From positions 2,604,001 to 2,668,000 of the forward strand of contig NZ_CP135275.1 in NCBI RefSeq assembly GCF_032302195.1: a DNA stretch of 64,000 bases, given 5' to 3'. Origin of the DNA: Paenibacillus sp. MMS20-IR301. GTDB lineage: Bacteria; Bacillota; Bacilli; Paenibacillales; Paenibacillaceae. The position numbers and the translations under genes are program-made. Of the stretch, positions 52,630 to 62,145 are shown piece after piece (position 1 is the first letter of the stretch; every line of letters starts with the position of its first letter). Under the pieces are notes generated by a model that did no database searches, was not told the DNA's origin, and saw only the letters and a program-made list of their open reading frames with translations.

Positions 52630-53427
52630 ATGTTCAATTTCACTGGTTTCACAGATCAGACTGCAGGTTTACTGCGGAAATCCATCGTTATACTGATTGT
52701 GCTGACACTCTGGGCAGGGCCGGCTCAGCAAACCTCAGCTGCGTCCGATTGGGATACCGCTCTGGATGAGATTCATAATCTCTATCCGGGTTATACAGCA
52801 TTACAGGTGTCCTTGAAGTCGGATATCCAACAGAATCAGACACTGCGCAAGCAGAACAATACTGCGCTTGCCGACATTAATACCCGGCTGCTGGCAACCA
52901 ATGCCGCGCAGCTCACCCGGCTCCGGACTGCAGCTGAAGCTGTGCAGAAGAAACATGCACCTCTGCTTCAGCAATACACTGATCTTGGTAAGCAGGCAAC
53001 CGCTGCCCGCAAGGCAGGTACAATGCAGAATGCCGCTGTACTGGATATTAAGCGTAATAAGCTTAAATCAGCCGCAACCGCCGCACGGGCAGAAGTGAAG
53101 GCAGCGACCTCTGCACTGGCGGAAGCTAAAGCGGCGGCAGCGGCTATAAATAAACCGGCCAAGGATGCGCTTGCTCCGGTAGCCGGACTCAGGAAACAGA
53201 TCACTGCCCAGAACAAGCTTGTTGCCGCTGCACAGGCTGACCGAAGTGGAGCTGACAAAAGCTACAAAGCCGCCGTCAAGGCCGGTGACGCCGGCAAAGC
53301 CGCAGCTGCGATGAAGCTGTCCTATAGCAGGATGACCGAGATTCGTACCTTGGTAGGCCGTATGTATAGCTGGGAAGGCCAAATCAGCTCAGCACTCCGT
53401 TCTGCAGAGGCAAAGCTGCCGAAATAA
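52630..53427 (+). CDS. Secreted Ala/Lys-rich coiled-coil protein
   Basis: A 265-residue protein with an N-terminal membrane/signal segment (about 15-38, ending near Thr-Ser-Ala-Ala). The rest is almost wholly helical and very rich in Ala, Lys and Gln, with heptad-like spacing from about 45 to 260. There is no enzyme-like motif. A structural or cell-surface role is plausible. It is transcribed alone; a good promoter lies 150 bases upstream with a hairpin between. Family not recognised. Confidence 0.75.
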   Translation: MFNFTGFTDQTAGLLRKSIVILIVLTLWAGPAQQTSAASDWDTALDEIHNLYPGYTALQVSLKSDIQQNQTLRKQNNTALADINTRLLATNAAQLTRLRTAAEAVQKKHAPLLQQYTDLGKQATAARKAGTMQNAAVLDIKRNKLKSAATAARAEVKAATSALAEAKAAAAAINKPAKDALAPVAGLRKQITAQNKLVAAAQADRSGADKSYKAAVKAGDAGKAAAAMKLSYSRMTEIRTLVGRMYSWEGQISSALRSAEAKLPK

Positions 53428-53574
53428 CTGACGTGCCAAGCCGTGACACGATATTCCTCACCGTCCATCCATGAATCAAATGAGAGCAGGCTTTGCAGTC
53501 TGCAGTAACCGTCCTGCCGGCAGAACAGGTCACACAGGACAGCTGATTATAAATCCCGCCGATTGCAATCGCCG

Positions 53575-54366
53575 TCAGAGCAGCTTCACCAGCCAGCAGA
53601 TAATATACGCCCCCGGAACAAGCAGGGCCTGGCCCAGCAGGGAGCCCAGAAACCTTGAGCCCATCAGGAGAACGTATATTTTGCCCAGCTGATCGCGGTA
53701 CTTCACATTTTCAGTGGCTTTATGTGTAATTATTCCAAGCTGCGGGTCAATGAATACCGTAAGCAGAATGGTCGCCAGCCCGTTAATCAGGCCTGATGCC
53801 TGGGAGGCAGTTGTGCTGAACTCGGGCAGCAGCTTGGCCGCATACATCGAGGATAATACTCCGACAGTATAGAAAGCCGTAACGAATATATTCATAACAA
53901 TGAAACGCTTGGGAATGCCGAGGTAGCGGAAGCTGCGCAGTCTGACCTTAGGCCGGCGGATATACTTACGTGTATTCTTGAGCTGGCCGACGGTTACACT
54001 GGTCAGCAGCTTCGGAATGGAGCCTTCAATCTCCAGTTTGGAAATGACTCTCCCGAACAGTCCGACGAATGTAGGAAACAAAGCGATCGCAACTAATGTT
54101 CCAAGGGACGAGGCCAGCATAATGATCCGCAGATAATTAAGCAGCGGGAAGCTGGCATCCACTTTGGCATAATCAACAAATTTGGCGGTTAAAGGGGCTT
54201 GTACCATATTGGCTGTTCTGGAGACCAGCACAATGATCCCGGTCAAGGATAAAGCGATGGCTATCTTGTTCAGTCTCACTCCGGCGTAACGAACCGAATA
54301 AGATAACGTTTCAGAGGTGTTGATGATTAAGGTCAGCAGACATACCACTAATAAACTGTTCGTCAT
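53575..54366 (-). CDS. amj: Alternate lipid II flippase Amj (YdaH family)
   Basis: A 263-residue polytopic protein of the DUF2837/Amj family with about six helices. The N-terminus (Ile-Asn-Thr-Ser-Glu-Thr-Leu-Ser-Tyr-Ser-Val-Arg-Tyr-Ala-Gly-Val-Arg) and Ser-Arg-Thr-Ala-Asn-Met-Val-Gln-Ala-Pro-Leu are typical. In B. subtilis Amj moves lipid II across the membrane when MurJ is missing or blocked and is under sigma-M control. No sigma-M promoter was identified here. Confidence 0.88.
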   Translation of the reverse strand: MTNSLLVVCLLTLIINTSETLSYSVRYAGVRLNKIAIALSLTGIIVLVSRTANMVQAPLTAKFVDYAKVDASFPLLNYLRIIMLASSLGTLVAIALFPTFVGLFGRVISKLEIEGSIPKLLTSVTVGQLKNTRKYIRRPKVRLRSFRYLGIPKRFIVMNIFVTAFYTVGVLSSMYAAKLLPEFSTTASQASGLINGLATILLTVFIDPQLGIITHKATENVKYRDQLGKIYVLLMGSRFLGSLLGQALLVPGAYIICWLVKLL

Positions 54367-54487
54367 TTCCGGGTATTCATCTCCAAGTCAAGCAGCATTT
54401 GGGCGAATTCCCGGCCAGATAGTTCCATATTATTACATACCGGGGTGCCTTACTAAATATATATTCATCACCTGATACAATCCAGAA

Positions 54488-54877
54488 TCATTTTTGTAAC
54501 AATCGGTCGAGCATATAACAAAAGAGAATACCGGCCGTATACCGGACCAGATCAATCCAGAGAAACCCCCGGCCAAGGATCAGGCTGCCTAATGTGGTAG
54601 CCCGTATACCTGTAATCCATTCAGTCTGATAGAGCTGGCTGAACTCAATTCCGAAGCAGAAGCACAGGCCGAGAACTAAAGATATACGCTTGGGCTGCGA
54701 GGTAAGCAGTGCGCGGAAGCCAAAATAAATCATGCCTGCCCATAGAGCATCTCCGAAGTGGCTGCTGACAAACTGCGGGAGCCGTTCACCATATGCCCGG
54801 GTAGCAAGTCCAAGTATAACTGGGATTATAATGGCGCCGCAGTAAAGCAACTTTAATTTTATTACAGAAGCGCGCAT
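54488..54877 (-). CDS. DUF2809 family membrane protein
   Basis: A 129-residue membrane protein with about four helices. Leu-Pro-Gln-Phe-Val-Ser-Ser-His-Phe-Gly-Asp-Ala-Leu-Trp-Ala, Glu-Phe-Ser-Gln-Leu-Tyr-Gln and the C-terminal Gly-Arg-Gly-Phe-Leu-Trp-Ile-Asp-Leu-Val-Arg-Tyr match DUF2809. It resembles VanZ-like proteins in outline. Ribosome site weak. Function unknown. Confidence 0.85.
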   Translation of the reverse strand: MRASVIKLKLLYCGAIIIPVILGLATRAYGERLPQFVSSHFGDALWAGMIYFGFRALLTSQPKRISLVLGLCFCFGIEFSQLYQTEWITGIRATTLGSLILGRGFLWIDLVRYTAGILFCYMLDRLLQK

Positions 54878-54938
54878 GAAGATTACATCTACCCCTTTGT
54901 ATTGAATCTGCGAATCGATGCCGGCTGCTTAACGCAGG

Positions 54939-55412
54939 CTAATCAAATATGGACTTCCCTGTAGTGTAATCCCGCTGGAACAGCTTCCGCGGATATGGAA
55001 TAGCCAGCTCCGGCATATCAGCTTCTGGAAAAAACACCAGCTCTTCCGTCTCCCCGTCCATATTTCTGAGTCTGCCTTTGACAATGCTGCATTGGAATAC
55101 GATTACTGTGTACTCCACCTGGTCACCATTCATATATGTGTATCTGAAGTTAGTGCCCCCGAACACTCCAAGGATCTGTTCAGGTGTAACCATCAGGCCG
55201 GTTTCTTCGAATACCTCTCTGCGCAGCGCTCTTGACGGTGTTTCTCCGGGCTCTGCCGCTCCTGCCGGCAGCCCCCAGAGTGTCTCACCCGGTTTGCGGA
55301 TCAGCAGAATCCGGTCCTGTTCATCCCGTATAACTGCCGCTACGGACGGCATCATTAATAATCCGCTGCCGGTCTTTCCGCGCAGGTCCCGGTAATATTC
55401 TGACATAGGCAT
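54939..55412 (-). CDS. NUDIX hydrolase
   Basis: A 157-residue pyrophosphohydrolase. The Nudix box is complete near residues 51-73 (Gly-Ala-Ala-Glu-Pro-Gly-Glu...Arg-Glu-Val-Phe-Glu-Glu-Thr-Gly-Leu). The N-terminal Tyr-Tyr-Arg-Asp-Leu-Arg resembles the ADP-ribose-pyrophosphatase-like group common in Bacilli. AGGAGG precedes the ATG. Substrate not determinable. Confidence 0.92.
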   Translation of the reverse strand: MPMSEYYRDLRGKTGSGLLMMPSVAAVIRDEQDRILLIRKPGETLWGLPAGAAEPGETPSRALRREVFEETGLMVTPEQILGVFGGTNFRYTYMNGDQVEYTVIVFQCSIVKGRLRNMDGETEELVFFPEADMPELAIPYPRKLFQRDYTTGKSIFD

Positions 55413-55452
55413 AACGTATCCTCCTTAGATTCAATAATCTGACAGCTCGGGA

Positions 55453-55914
55453 TTACAGTTCATCCTTACGAAAAGAAATCGGGTTAAGCTTGAAGCCTTC
55501 CGGCTGATTGTCACATTGAGACAGCTCTACTCTATAGAAATCCCCGGTTCCGTCCAGCCGGACCGCTCTGCACACATAGTCAACTTTGCTGTTATCTCCA
55601 GCCCAGTCTCTGCTGGTGTCGATCGTCCAGTGCAGCTCCCTGCCGTTACCGTAGACATCATGAATAAATGGTCCGCTGTCAACGCCCCATTGCAGTACCG
55701 TGAGATTGTCACCCTTGCCATCATTAAATCTATGTATCATTTCTGTAATTCTGTCCAGATCCAGCTGATCGAAATGTGAAATTAAATTACGCTGGTCCCG
55801 GGTTAGAGGGACGGGTCTGGTCATTTCCCGGATTAGCAATACTGAGAGCACAACTATAATCAGCGTTTGCAGAAGCAGAATAGCCGGACTGAGTTTCAAG
55901 ATTCTTTTCATCAT
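55453..55914 (-). CDS. Membrane-anchored protein of unknown function
   Basis: A 153-residue protein with one N-terminal membrane helix (about 8-28) and an extracytoplasmic domain with Asp-Leu-Asp-Arg-Ile-Thr-Glu-Met-Ile-His-Arg-Phe-Asn-Asp-Gly-Lys and two cysteines near 118 and 138 that could form a disulfide. GGGAGG precedes the ATG. By its layout it may belong to a group of small Bacillus proteins with a DUF4362-like domain, but I am not sure. Confidence 0.7.
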   Translation of the reverse strand: MMKRILKLSPAILLLQTLIIVVLSVLLIREMTRPVPLTRDQRNLISHFDQLDLDRITEMIHRFNDGKGDNLTVLQWGVDSGPFIHDVYGNGRELHWTIDTSRDWAGDNSKVDYVCRAVRLDGTGDFYRVELSQCDNQPEGFKLNPISFRKDEL

Positions 55915-55995
55915 ATGTCCTCCCGCGTTACGAGATCAATACTAATTAGTCATATTTGACATAACTATACAATCCCCTTTATTCGGACACAATAC

Positions 55996-56028
55996 AAAAA
56001 CATCTCCAGCCTGTACGGCGGAGATGTT
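55996..56028 (-). terminator. Terminator of the PF06541-type gene
   Basis: AACATCTCC (55999-56007) pairs with GGAGATGTT (56020-56028); read leftwards it is followed by TTTTTGTATT. It lies 45 bases after the stop. Confidence 0.75.
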
Positions 56029-56072
56029 CCCGGTTTCATTATTTTATCATTGCTGCAGCTTGCATATAACTC

Positions 56073-56684
56073 TTAGCCTTCACCCAGCTCCAGCCGTTCC
56101 AAAGGTTCTGCCTGCTTCAGCCCGCGCCGACGGCTCCGGCAGGTCCAGAGCAGATCAGCAGCTGACAGCAGCATTACACCGGGCAGCAGCAGCAGCCACA
56201 CCGGCTCTATCAGAAGATACAGAAGATGCATCAGCGGCTGCAATAAATAGATGCAAGCTATGGACAGCCCCCACCAGTACAACGAGAATTTCAGGCAAAT
56301 ATGTCCCTTCAGCTGATATGGCATGCCGGAGTAGTCCCACCACTGCTTCTGAAACAGGCTCTTCAGCAGCCAGCCGCTGACAAACTCAACAGCCGACGGG
56401 ATCAGCAGCGCCAGCAGCAGAAAGACCGGATACACCAGCTGTGCATCATGTGCAGCAAGCAGTAATAATGGTGCGAAGCCGTACATCGGCTTAAACGGGC
56501 CTTTCAGAAATCCCTCTTTGCGAAAGCTTCCTTCACTATATAGATTATAGCTGCCTTCCAGCACCCAGCCCAGAAATGAGTAAACGGTGAAATAGAAAAA
56601 ATACGGTCCCGCCGCAGTCACAACACTATAACTATTCTGTAAAAGTACCGGTGTCATTACCCCTGATCCCGCCTCCAGTCCCAT
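56073..56684 (-). CDS. Putative ABC transporter permease family (PF06541) membrane protein
   Basis: A 203-residue protein with about five helices. Tyr-Ser-Phe-Leu-Gly-Trp-Val-Leu-Glu near residue 33, Lys-Gly-Pro-Phe-Lys-Pro-Met-Tyr-Gly-Phe near 63 and Trp-Trp-Asp-Tyr-Ser near 117 are the marks of this family, which is annotated as a permease without experimental support. An ATG at residue 10 is an alternative start; both ribosome sites are poor. No ATPase gene is adjacent. Confidence 0.82.
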   Translation of the reverse strand: MGLEAGSGVMTPVLLQNSYSVVTAAGPYFFYFTVYSFLGWVLEGSYNLYSEGSFRKEGFLKGPFKPMYGFAPLLLLAAHDAQLVYPVFLLLALLIPSAVEFVSGWLLKSLFQKQWWDYSGMPYQLKGHICLKFSLYWWGLSIACIYLLQPLMHLLYLLIEPVWLLLLPGVMLLSAADLLWTCRSRRRGLKQAEPLERLELGEG

Positions 56685-56742
56685 ATCTTTACTGACGGGA
56701 GCTAGTATGCCACCTTCTGCGGGAGGTTATGACGGTAATTTT

Positions 56743-56931
56743 TTACTCTTTGTGCTGCTGGTCTTTAGTCATCTGGACTACCGGCGGTCCATCCTCACGC
56801 TGGCTTCTCAGTGAATCCAGCTTCAAGTCACTCCGCACGCCAAAGCCTGATCCGTACTTTTTTTCAAGGTTGCCGGACAAGGCATCCCCGCGCTTTTGCC
56901 GATACCGGCCGTTCTCGTTCCGACTACGCAT
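56743..56931 (-). CDS. Small basic hydrophilic protein
   Basis: A 62-residue protein. The ATG at 56931 follows GGGGAGG nine bases upstream; the longer frame to 57060 has no ribosome site. It is rich in Arg, Gly, Ser, Gln and Lys, with Arg-Ser-Asp-Leu-Lys-Leu-Asp-Ser in the middle and no membrane segment. It is hydrophilic and probably disordered, like small sporulation or DNA-associated proteins. Function unknown. Confidence 0.6.
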   Translation of the reverse strand: MRSRNENGRYRQKRGDALSGNLEKKYGSGFGVRSDLKLDSLRSQREDGPPVVQMTKDQQHKE

Positions 56932-57078
56932 TATAGGTTTCCTCCCCGCAATTTGGATTGCTTGAGACCTGTGTGGCTGCGATGATCCTGAGAATCTATT
57001 CATGCTGAGGGTAAGCCAGTACTTCTCTTCAGTATACAGCATCTGCTGAATCCATCTCAATAAATTGATTTTGAAGCT

Positions 57079-57172
57079 GACTCAGGTACTTTGCGGGGAC
57101 CCCGAAAACCAACCCCACAAAGTGAGGTTTTAACTTCGAAGTAGACTCAGGTACTTTGCGGGGACCCCGAAA
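57079..57172. repeat. Two copies of the GTACTTTGCGGGGACCCC repeat
   Basis: GACTCAGGTACTTTGCGGGG then ACCCCGAAA occurs identically at 57079-57107 and 57144-57172, 65 bases apart. Between them CCCCACAAAGTGAGG (57112-57126) can pair with either ACTTTG-C-GGGG. The same layout is at 9008-9066. Confidence 0.75.
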
Positions 57173-57183
57173 CCGGAACACAT

Positions 57184-57222
57184 CAAAAACCGGATGCTCT
57201 CCCTGTAAGGATAACATCCGGT
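57184..57222 (-). terminator. Terminator of the 57-residue protein gene
   Basis: ACCGGATG (57189-57196) pairs with CATCCGGT (57215-57222); read leftwards it is followed by TTTTTGATG. It lies 54 bases after the small gene's stop. Confidence 0.7.
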
Positions 57223-57275
57223 CCTGGCACACAGACACCCCGTTAGGGTACGTCTGCATTAAATGTAAAATCCGC

Positions 57276-57449
57276 CTAATTCTTCGGAAGCGGGTCAGGA
57301 TGTGCGGATTCGGCCGGTTTCGCTATCCACTCATCTGCTTCCGGCTCAATATCCACGCCGTTTTCCATCTTTTTACGTTCTGCGAGTGAGTCGCCGTCTT
57401 TATTCTCCTTGTTGCGGATATCTGCTTCGTTCTGGATATGGTCTGACAT
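57276..57449 (-). CDS. Small acidic hydrophilic protein (57 residues)
   Basis: The start ATG follows AGGAGG at an ideal distance. The 57 residues are very hydrophilic (12 Glu/Asp-rich positions in the first 40, Lys and Asn throughout) and contain one Trp and no Cys. A terminator-like hairpin downstream supports an independent transcription unit. It is below common length cut-offs. Possibly a stress or spore small protein; no family recognised. Confidence 0.65.
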   Translation of the reverse strand: MSDHIQNEADIRNKENKDGDSLAERKKMENGVDIEPEADEWIAKPAESAHPDPLPKN

Positions 57450-57535
57450 ATGAAACTCCTCCTTATGTGCGCTGCAGGTTTGTGATTACTTAGTTATAGT
57501 TACCCGTTGACCTGGTTTGCAAACATAATCCGGAC

Positions 57536-58084
57536 TTAAGGATATTCCTGTAAATCCCCCTGCTTCTCCAGCCACCCTCTGCGCAAATTCTCATATTGCT
57601 GAAGTGCTGTCTTCCTGTCCTTTGCCGGATAGCTGAGAATCAGGCTGTCATCCCCCGCGTCGTCTTCACCGTCTATTGAGGAATAGAAGCTGTTGCTCTT
57701 ATAATCGGGGGCCGTCTCCCCCTTCTGCACAGCAAGACTCCACTCCTCGTAATCTGAATCTGCATACACCAGTCCAAGCGATGAAATTTCACCACTGCTG
57801 CCCTTTAGCACACAGATCATTACCCCTGCATCCGGTGATAAATTACAATACTCATATTGCAGCCCGTTTACCTTAAGCTCACCGGTATATGCGTTGCTTT
57901 TCTCGGCAAAAGCACCCTTAAGCGCTACTGTCACCGGTTCCGCATAATCCGCATTCTTCAGCTTATAGGCGGTTAGCTCAAATTCCCGGTCCAGCCGGAT
58001 TACCTTAGGAGCACTTAAGAAGCCGTAAATTATGATCCCCGCGAGAACAAGCACGGCAATACCGCCGTAGAATAATTGTCTCAT
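57536..58084 (-). CDS. Membrane-anchored protein of unknown function
   Basis: A 182-residue protein with an N-terminal membrane helix (about 5-25) and an acidic extracytoplasmic domain. Two cysteines (near 83 and 94) may form a disulfide. Asp-Gly-Glu-Asp-Asp-Ala-Gly-Asp-Asp near residue 142 is a strongly acidic turn. AGGAG precedes the ATG. Family not recognised. Confidence 0.7.
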   Translation of the reverse strand: MRQLFYGGIAVLVLAGIIIYGFLSAPKVIRLDREFELTAYKLKNADYAEPVTVALKGAFAEKSNAYTGELKVNGLQYEYCNLSPDAGVMICVLKGSSGEISSLGLVYADSDYEEWSLAVQKGETAPDYKSNSFYSSIDGEDDAGDDSLILSYPAKDRKTALQQYENLRRGWLEKQGDLQEYP

Positions 58085-58201
58085 CCCGTCACTCTCCTGT
58101 TAACCACCCTAATCAAGCCCATTATTTAACATTAAAGGAAGAGTTCCAGATAGGCAACCGATATTTCATGCTACAAAAACTCTTAAGCCGCCCGCAATAC
58201 C

Positions 58202-59104
58202 CTATTCATAATACACACGGAAGACGATATCCTGCTCGTAATTCCCAAAGCCGCGTCCGAACAGCGTTAAGCCGCCCCGCCTTCGGGTGATGTCTTCTGC
58301 GGTGAACCGGAAGCTCCACTGGTCCTGCTGCCAGCCCACCTCATCAATTGTGACTGCTGAGATTTGCTGGCCGTCTATGTAGGTGCCTCCGGCATTAATT
58401 TTCAGCACCTTCAGCAGGCCGTACTGATTCACATCGGAATTCCACCAGGCTGGGGTTAATCTTCCGCGCATCGCGCCGAAATCACCGGGACTGGTCCATT
58501 TGCCAAGCGAAATGCCATTCAGCGTAAAAGCGATATCTGAGGGCCATTTCTCATTGACATGCGGCGCTTCCGAGCCAATCTCCATGGAGATCTCGATCTC
58601 CTGCACTTTCTGATCCATGAACAGATAATTCGGAACCTTATATTCGGCGTATCCCTTGGCGAACCAGAGAATTCCCGCATCCACCCGCTCGGGGTCGAGG
58701 AAATAACGCGGGTCATCATAATATCCGATCAGCTTCTCCGTCGTGGCAATACCGCAGGTGGGTGATGCCTGCAGATCGGTATAATGACCGACCGGAACAG
58801 AGACCTCTAACACCTTGCGGGCAATGCCTCTCTCCCCCGACAATTTGATCTGCAGAAAATTAGCGGAGAGCGAGCAATATTTATAGGTGCCGCCGTCGAT
58901 CCGCTTCATCTGCGAGCTGACGATACCGGCCTTCTGGAGCTTCGTTACATGGGAGCTGACAATGGCACTGCTAAGGTACAGTCTGGCTGCGAGCTCCTTG
59001 ATATGCATCTCTTGCACACTGAGCAGATCGATGATCCGCAGCCGCACTTCACTGGCAAGCGCCTCATACACCTTGAGTGATTCCGAATCCGTCGTTAAAT
59101 ACAT
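58202..59104 (-). CDS. ArsR-family regulator with large C-terminal domain
   Basis: A 300-residue regulator. Residues about 8-85 are an ArsR-type winged helix (Val-Arg-Leu-Arg-Ile-Ile-Asp-Leu-Leu...Ile-Lys-Glu-Leu-Ala-Ala-Arg-Leu-Tyr-Leu-Ser-Ser-Ala-Ile-Val-Ser-Ser-His). The remaining 200 residues are beta-rich with several Trp, and could be a ligand-sensing jelly-roll. ArsR metal sensors are about 100 residues and have Cys ligands; this one lacks a metal-binding cluster. It is divergent from the arabinofuranosidase gene and likely controls it in response to a sugar. Confidence 0.85.
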   Translation of the reverse strand: MYLTTDSESLKVYEALASEVRLRIIDLLSVQEMHIKELAARLYLSSAIVSSHVTKLQKAGIVSSQMKRIDGGTYKYCSLSANFLQIKLSGERGIARKVLEVSVPVGHYTDLQASPTCGIATTEKLIGYYDDPRYFLDPERVDAGILWFAKGYAEYKVPNYLFMDQKVQEIEISMEIGSEAPHVNEKWPSDIAFTLNGISLGKWTSPGDFGAMRGRLTPAWWNSDVNQYGLLKVLKINAGGTYIDGQQISAVTIDEVGWQQDQWSFRFTAEDITRRRGGLTLFGRGFGNYEQDIVFRVYYE

Positions 59105-59123
59105 CCTTCAACCCCCGTCACTT

Positions 59124-59147
59124 AGGATTAGTTATTTAGTTAATCCT
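59124..59147. promoter_or_regulatory. Operator candidate between ArsR-type and arabinofuranosidase genes
   Basis: AGGATTA (59124-59130) and TAATCCT (59141-59147) form a perfect inverted repeat with a ten-base spacer. CTAATCC recurs as a half-site near 59173 and GAATCC near 59245. It starts 20 bases from the regulator start codon. Confidence 0.5.
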
Positions 59148-59233
59148 CAATTTTTATATTGCCAATTATACCGCCTAATCCGTATGATGTAACCATAAAT
59201 CAACTCATTAAATTAATATTTTCATTAACCTAA

Positions 59234-60775
<1,542 letters not shown>

Positions 60776-60805
60776 GCTTCTTTAATATCATAATTCATCA
60801 CTCTG

Positions 60806-61495
60806 CTAGTGATACATGATCCAGGCGACCAGCGGGCCGGCGATGGAGCCGACTATGGCGCAGACTGTCATGGCTACAGAGCTCATGGAAACGGACTGCT
60901 CACCGTACTCCAGCGCTTTGGCTGTGCCTAGTGCATGAGAAGCAGTACCCAGGCCGATGCCGATACCTGACTCGCTCCGGATTCTGAACAGCTTGATAAT
61001 ATACGGGCCGCCGATGGCGCCGGTGAACCCCGCAATCATCACGAATACGGATGTAAGCGAGGAATCTCCGCCCAGATTACTTGAAATCTGAATTGCCACA
61101 GCTGTTGTGATTGACTTGGGCAGGATCGACAGGACATACAGTTTGGAAAAGCCCAGGGCAGCGGCCATCAGCAGTCCGCTGAACATTCCGACCAGCAGGC
61201 CGGTAACCGTTCCGCCTAAGACGGCAGGGAGATTCTTCCACAGGACATGCCGCTGTTTGTACAGCGGATAGGCCAGCGAGACTACCGCAGGTCCGAGCAG
61301 CCGGTTGATCCATTCGCCGCCGATCATATAGGTATCATATGGGATATGGAAGCCCAGAAGCAGGACTACCACGGTAAATGTCGCAGTCAGCGCAGGAAGC
61401 AGGACAGGCAGACGGAAGCGTTTGTACAGCATGGACATGAAGAGATAAATTGCTACATTCATCAGGATAAAAGCAATTGCCAGCAGAACTCTCAT
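60806..61495 (-). CDS. lrgB: LrgB-family protein (murein hydrolase export regulator)
   Basis: A 229-residue polytopic membrane protein with about seven helices. Pro-Lys-Ser-Ile-Thr-Thr-Ala-Val-Ala-Ile near residue 130 and Gly-Thr-Ala-Ser-His-Ala-Leu-Gly-Thr-Ala near 188 are LrgB/CidB hallmarks. The ATG at 61495 overlaps the lrgA stop (ATGA). With LrgA it modulates autolysis or pyruvate/metabolite transport; both views exist in the literature. Confidence 0.92.
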   Translation of the reverse strand: MRVLLAIAFILMNVAIYLFMSMLYKRFRLPVLLPALTATFTVVVLLLGFHIPYDTYMIGGEWINRLLGPAVVSLAYPLYKQRHVLWKNLPAVLGGTVTGLLVGMFSGLLMAAALGFSKLYVLSILPKSITTAVAIQISSNLGGDSSLTSVFVMIAGFTGAIGGPYIIKLFRIRSESGIGIGLGTASHALGTAKALEYGEQSVSMSSVAMTVCAIVGSIAGPLVAWIMYH

Positions 61496-61908
61496 GCTTC
61501 CTTCCCCTTCCCCTGCAGGCTGCGGGCATGAACCCGCTGCCGCGACAAGCGCTTGACAGTGCGCCCGGCAATCCACTGGCTGGAATGCGCCGTGACCACC
61601 ATGGTCAGTACACTGCTGGCGACGAGGATGCCAATCAGCACAAGCCCCCTGCCGCTGAATATATCAAGATGGTTCATAATGCCGGCGGTAGCCGGAATGA
61701 AGAACATGGGCAGATAAGCCAGGATGAAGGATGATCCGTTCTCGATCAGCTTCACGGGTACAATCTTGAGCAGCAGCAGCACAAAGAGCAGCAGCAGGCC
61801 GACGATACTGCCCGGAACGGGGAGATGCAGCAGCTTTTGCAAATAATCTCCGGCCAGGAAGAACACGTACAGCAGGCCGACTTCAGCAGTGATGCGGATG
61901 ATTTTCAT
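61492..61908 (-). CDS. lrgA: CidA/LrgA-family holin-like protein
   Basis: A 138-residue membrane protein with four helices; Pro-Val-Pro-Gly-Ser-Ile-Val-Gly-Leu near residue 31 and Phe-Phe-Ile-Pro-Ala-Thr-Ala-Gly near 70 are conserved. AAGGG precedes the ATG. It is the first gene of an lrgAB pair. CidA and LrgA cannot be told apart by sequence alone; no LytSR genes are nearby. Confidence 0.92.
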   Translation of the reverse strand: MKIIRITAEVGLLYVFFLAGDYLQKLLHLPVPGSIVGLLLLFVLLLLKIVPVKLIENGSSFILAYLPMFFIPATAGIMNHLDIFSGRGLVLIGILVASSVLTMVVTAHSSQWIAGRTVKRLSRQRVHARSLQGKGKEA

Positions 61909-62048
61909 AATGCAGGAATCCCTTCGTTCTTGAATTCATAACCACGGGCAGGCTGTTACAAGTAACACGCCGACTTTATAAGAGTATCAGAATTTTCAGC
62001 AAGTTTTCAAACTCTTTTCGAAGCTTCTATGTATTTTCATGATATGAC

Positions 62049-62092
62049 ACAAGAAACGGATGCCAGCCCGCAGGGGCAGCATCCGTTTCTTT
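62049..62092 (-). terminator. Terminator of the nitroreductase gene
   Basis: A perfect 13-base repeat AAGAAACGGATGC (62051-62063) pairs with its complement at 62079-62091. It lies 54 bases after the nitroreductase stop. The T-tail is short (TTCTTGTG), so function as terminator is likely but not certain. Confidence 0.6.
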
Positions 62093-62145
62093 GCGGTGAC
62101 AAGGTGCTGATAGCGCCCTGTCTCCACATTTTCACAACGTATCTA

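Noticed and set aside
57302..57493. 63-codon plus-strand frame
   Set aside because: It is antisense to the 57-residue gene, which has a far better ribosome site and a terminator.
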